A program made the translations under genes and the position numbers. From positions 354,915 through 418,914 of the forward strand of contig KB309044.1 in assembly GCA_000328365.1 (NCBI GenBank): a stretch of 64,000 bases of DNA, given 5' to 3'. This DNA is from Capitella teleta (Eukaryota > Annelida > Polychaeta > Capitellidae). Below, piece after piece: positions 61,301 to 64,000 of the stretch (its first letter is position 1; each line of letters starts with the position of its first letter). Below the pieces are notes generated by a model. It worked only from the letters and a program-made list of their open reading frames with translations, was not told the DNA's origin and ran no database searches.

Positions 61301-63673
61301 GTAAGTGCTGCATCTGGACTTGAGCTTGCTTGAGGTCAGTTTTGCTGCCTTTGCCGTGCGAAGTCTGCTGAAGAACTTGAGATTGCTGAAGGATATTCAG
61401 GTTCAGCTGTTCGTTTAATTGGGCCAGGATCTGCTCCACCGCCTTCTGCTGCTGTTGCTGTTGCTGTGGTACAAATAACTGCAAGCGAATCATGACGAGG
61501 AAGGAAGCCTACCTGGAAAGCAAAGCCAGATTGCTGTTGCTGTTGTTTGTGCGCCATGAGGAGTTGTTGCAGTTGTTGCGGGTTGAAGAGAGGATGCTGT
61601 GGCGGCATCATCATCATCGCGCTGCTGCTGCTGCTGCTGCCCTGGGGATCCAGGACTGGCCGACGACACTCCGCTCTCCAACTTGATGCTAGCTCCACGC
61701 CGTTTTGATAAACTATTGTTATTGTTGTTTGTTTTGGCCTGTGAGAGAACGCTCTGTTGCTGCTGCAGTAGACTGGCATGCAACGCCTGCAAGAGATGAT
61801 GATGATGATGATGACCTGGTAAATATTACTCAATGATGAACTAGCTATGAGAATTAAACGTACAAAATCTGGGGATTCTTTGTTTTCCTGCTGTGCAACA
61901 CAAGAGTAAACAACTCAAGCTGCCAACCGAATAAACAGAGGAACAAACGAATCAAAGGAAATCCAACGGTCAACATTAACAACCGATGCATAAAAGGGAA
62001 AAGCTCTCCAAGCGAGTAAACATCCGCTGCGCGCATAATCGACGCAAAAGGGATCAGTTTGGTATGTTTGTAGTAAACTAACAAAACAAAAAAATGCAGG
62101 CTGAATTCATGGGATTAAGTATCGATTGCTCAGTTGAACTCGCGATTGAACTTTGTGAAGCGAAGACAACAGATGTCCGAGAAGCTAAGTCAACGAGGAG
62201 GATTACGTTATTTATTTATAAGCTGCTAAATCGATTTAATTAAATGCATATTAATCTCGCCAATAAGATGCGATATGGTGCTGATTGTGCGGTTGACATA
62301 AATTAACAAATGATTAAAGGTGCAATTTTAATTAAAAAGAGATGGGTGACAATTAAATTAGATGTAGCAAATAAAAAGTCTATAAACAATGAAAATCGAT
62401 CCAGGGAATTACAAACCTCACGCTGTGAGACCAATAAGCTTAAAACCACGCCTCAAATTGATAAAAATTCATGACGATTCAATAATTACGAATCCTTACA
62501 TGAACCAAATCGAGTGTTGGCCTTAAGAATCGAACACAATTACCCACTCCAAGATATACAGATACGACTCACAGATAACCCAGCACTTCAAAACAACGAT
62601 GCCGCTGGAATCAGGTACACCCTGCGTCTGGCGCTGGGCATCACAACAAGAAAACAGCAGCACCCAGACGCCCTCCACTCCGCCAAAGCAAACATAAACG
62701 CACACAAACCCGTTTTAGGCCTAAACAAAATAGACCGCCGTCGCTCGACTCTAAACAAACAGAACATCACAAAGGAGTCTTCGCTTCTGTAGCGATGCCT
62801 CTCAAAAGTCCGATCCCCAAAGTCAACAAGATATGTTTGCGGTTTTTTTTTTTCCTTCTAATGTTCAGAACAAGGGACACCGTGGCCGGGCGCGTTCCCC
62901 ACGCGGATCAATGATGCATCATGATTGTGATTATAATTAATACCCCACCCGTAGAAATGAAGATGAAAAAAAATAATACATGGGAAAAAATATAAGAGAA
63001 AAAAAAGGGGGAAAAAAAGCTTTTCGTCCCAGGTGCATGCAATACGTATGGTTCTGCAATTTATTTACAAGGCAACCTTTTCTTGTAGTCTAAATATTTG
63101 CTCGCTGTCAGAATATTGTTTGCTGTGTTTACATTTCTGATTATTGTTTCTCTTAGTTTTCAGCTGCAACCCCCACCCCCCACCCCCCAATAAAATGGAA
63201 AAGGGCAGCTATTAATGGCAACAAAATATGGTGGTCACGAGTACTGGTCAAGAAATTCATAAAGTGGTCAGCCGGGAATCCAAAGGAAACCAGGAGATGT
63301 CCAGCAGGAGAGATTTCTACGATTCATATTTTCAGCAGAAATTTAATTCTTGTCAAGACTTGTGAAAATTACGATGAAGACAATAATTCTATGAATCAAT
63401 TTGAATTTTGTAGTAATTTACTTGATCATTCAGGTTGGCAAAACTGGCAGTGTGATGATGTAGCCCTTTGCAGAGGCTGAATGAGTCACGGACTATAATG
63501 ACCAATGAAATGTGACTGACCTGTTGCAGGACGTATTCATGGGCAGCTGACCCATGGTCATCGCCATTCTTCACTGGACTGCTGCTACGATGACCAGTCT
63601 CATTCTCCTTATTGGTCAAATTGATCGCATCGTCCATTTTCACGTCAGGGGCTATCTCAACAAAGCCATTTTC
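55362..63673 (-). CDS. FOXP: FoxP transcription factor (5' end outside window)
   Basis: Exons on the minus strand: 63521-63673, 61513-61786, 60992-61463, 60618-60765, 60479-60566, 59905-60009, 59545-59827, 59416-59492, 56901-57002, 56570-56691, 55961-56084, 55729-55910, 55362-55491. Domain order: Gln-rich N-terminus; zinc finger [18 protein letters not shown]; leucine zipper ([20 protein letters not shown]); [13 protein letters not shown] linker; forkhead from [19 protein letters not shown] through [22 protein letters not shown] to [18 protein letters not shown] and [16 protein letters not shown]. The C-terminus holds the SUMO-type site FKVKQEP. FoxP proteins dimerise through the zipper and repress or activate in the nucleus. 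The first exon seen opens with an acceptor, so the start lies beyond 64000. Odd points: exon 61513-61786 has a frame conflict, and a second forkhead exon exists at 56311-56463. Confidence 0.97.
56311..56463 (-). CDS. FOXP: Alternative FoxP forkhead exon with its own stop
   Basis: Acceptor TCTCTCAG precedes 51 codons starting [19 protein letters not shown] and continuing [20 protein letters not shown], with a stop at 56311. It is a paralogue of exon 56570-56691 ([19 protein letters not shown]), starts in the same phase 0, and lies 106 nt downstream of it. It can therefore replace it after exon 56901-57002. Differences: the histidine after the key arginine (VRH) becomes threonine, the wing region changes, and the protein ends early in an AT-hook-like [12 protein letters not shown]. 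Splice variants with alternative second-half forkhead exons are known for invertebrate FoxP, including Drosophila. No comparable donor is needed because the exon is terminal. Confidence 0.9.
   Translation of the reverse strand, partial: NAVRTNLSLHKCFVRYEDDLGSFWTVDDFEFVRRRHLARGRPRKHSVDAL
57003..59415 (-). other. FoxP forkhead-interrupting intron (2.4 kb)
   Basis: The intron splits the forkhead domain after LIRQ. It contains a run of about 13 G near 57370 and, at 58204-58480, (CCCTAA)3 plus repeats of GTGAATTCGGACTTTT (listed separately). No nested gene recognised. Plus-strand frames around 57575-57919 have no support. Confidence 0.55.
58204..58480. repeat. Interstitial telomere-like (CCCTAA)3 and GAATTCGGACTT repeats
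   Basis: CCCTAA occurs three times in a row at 58218-58235, preceded by degenerate units (AACCCGAACCC) and followed by CCCTTG. The motif TTGTGAATTCGGACTTTT recurs at about 58237, 58376 (variant TGTGAATTCGGACTTTTGAG) and 58454, with GAGCATTCGGACTTGTGAG between. Confidence 0.7.
61787..63520 (-). other. FoxP intron (1.7 kb)
   Basis: AT-rich intron between the first visible exon and the poly-Gln exon. C-rich AACCCCCACCCCCCACCCCCC at 63166-63190. No nested gene seen. Confidence 0.5.
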
Positions 63674-64000
63674 CTGGAAAAAACATTCGATTTTTAAAAT
63701 TTTATATAGATGTATTCATAATTTAAAATAATGTTTAATGTTGATCCCATGGAAGGACCACAATAGATGAAAATTGCCATATATTAATTAGTTCATGAAC
63801 TAATTGATCATTCATTATTTTAATAATCCGTGGAAAATAATGAAATAAATGAACTTCCATACATACATATAGAAACAGATACATCATCACGTTTCCGCGA
63901 TAAAACAGTTAACACGACTCTACTCCCTAATTAATATTGATAATGATACATTACATAATATTCGTTATTTCTATTATTCATCAATCAAAACTAAGAGTTG
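63674..64000 (-). other. FoxP intron, continuing beyond the window
   Basis: Sequence upstream of the first visible FoxP exon. No coding exon seen up to the window edge. Confidence 0.5.

Overview
This window is AT-rich nuclear DNA of an invertebrate animal. It has spliced genes with GT-AG introns, an intron-bearing tRNA gene, a tRNA-derived SINE with target-site duplications, LINE 3' ends, a small LTR-element fossil and many simple repeats. Six protein genes can be assigned by reading spliced exons against known families. The phylum cannot be fixed from the sequence. A large class of introns only 47-64 nt long suggests a lineage with compact introns.

Layout. 1-7 kb: a ~550 bp dispersed repeat, a 14-bp minisatellite, an acidic nuclear-type ORF on the minus strand (2029-2733), a SINE and a LINE 3' end. 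7.3-8.1 kb: a minus-strand gene for a 200-aa protein with three ILKELQPP-type repeats and a C-terminal KEN box. 11.1-13.9 kb: cyclin C (CCNC, minus, 11 exons). It is divergently paired with NOL9, polynucleotide 5'-kinase (plus, 14.46-16.96 kb). 17.6-18.3 kb: a small secreted Methyltransf_FA-domain protein. 21.3-27.3 kb: a Shisa-like single-pass membrane protein with a 4.4 kb first intron. 28-32 kb: repeat-rich, with an integrase fossil, a decayed Thr-rich region and tRNA-Lys(UUU) with an intron (minus). 32.1-35.4 kb: a REXO1-like DEDDh RNA exonuclease (minus, 9 exons). 36-41 kb: two more SINE copies, a candidate TPR-like gene (minus), a LINE fragment and a small two-exon candidate. 41.0-41.5 kb: a two-exon secreted peptide with eight cysteines in its mature part. 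43 kb: the inverted second copy of the 550 bp repeat and an (AAT)n array. 45.0-51.8 kb: an ELAPOR1/2 homologue (plus, 18 exons, 1039 aa). 53.4-54.3 kb: an 18-bp minisatellite with higher-order structure. 55.4-63.7 kb: FoxP (minus, 5' end outside the window), including two alternative exons for the DNA-recognition half of the forkhead domain.

The genes do not form one pathway. Cyclin C (Mediator kinase module), FoxP (transcription factor), NOL9 (pre-rRNA processing) and REXO1-like (RNA 3' trimming) are nuclear housekeeping or regulatory functions. ELAPOR, the Shisa-like protein, the Methyltransf_FA protein and the Cys-rich peptide belong to the secretory pathway. The strongest observations are the second forkhead exon, in which a base-contacting histidine becomes threonine, and the orphan genes (KEN-box repeat protein, eight-cysteine peptide). 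Others are the intron-bearing tRNA-Lys, a recurring CATAACGC/GCGTTATG octamer, and a severely 5'-truncated SINE that still has perfect target-site duplications.
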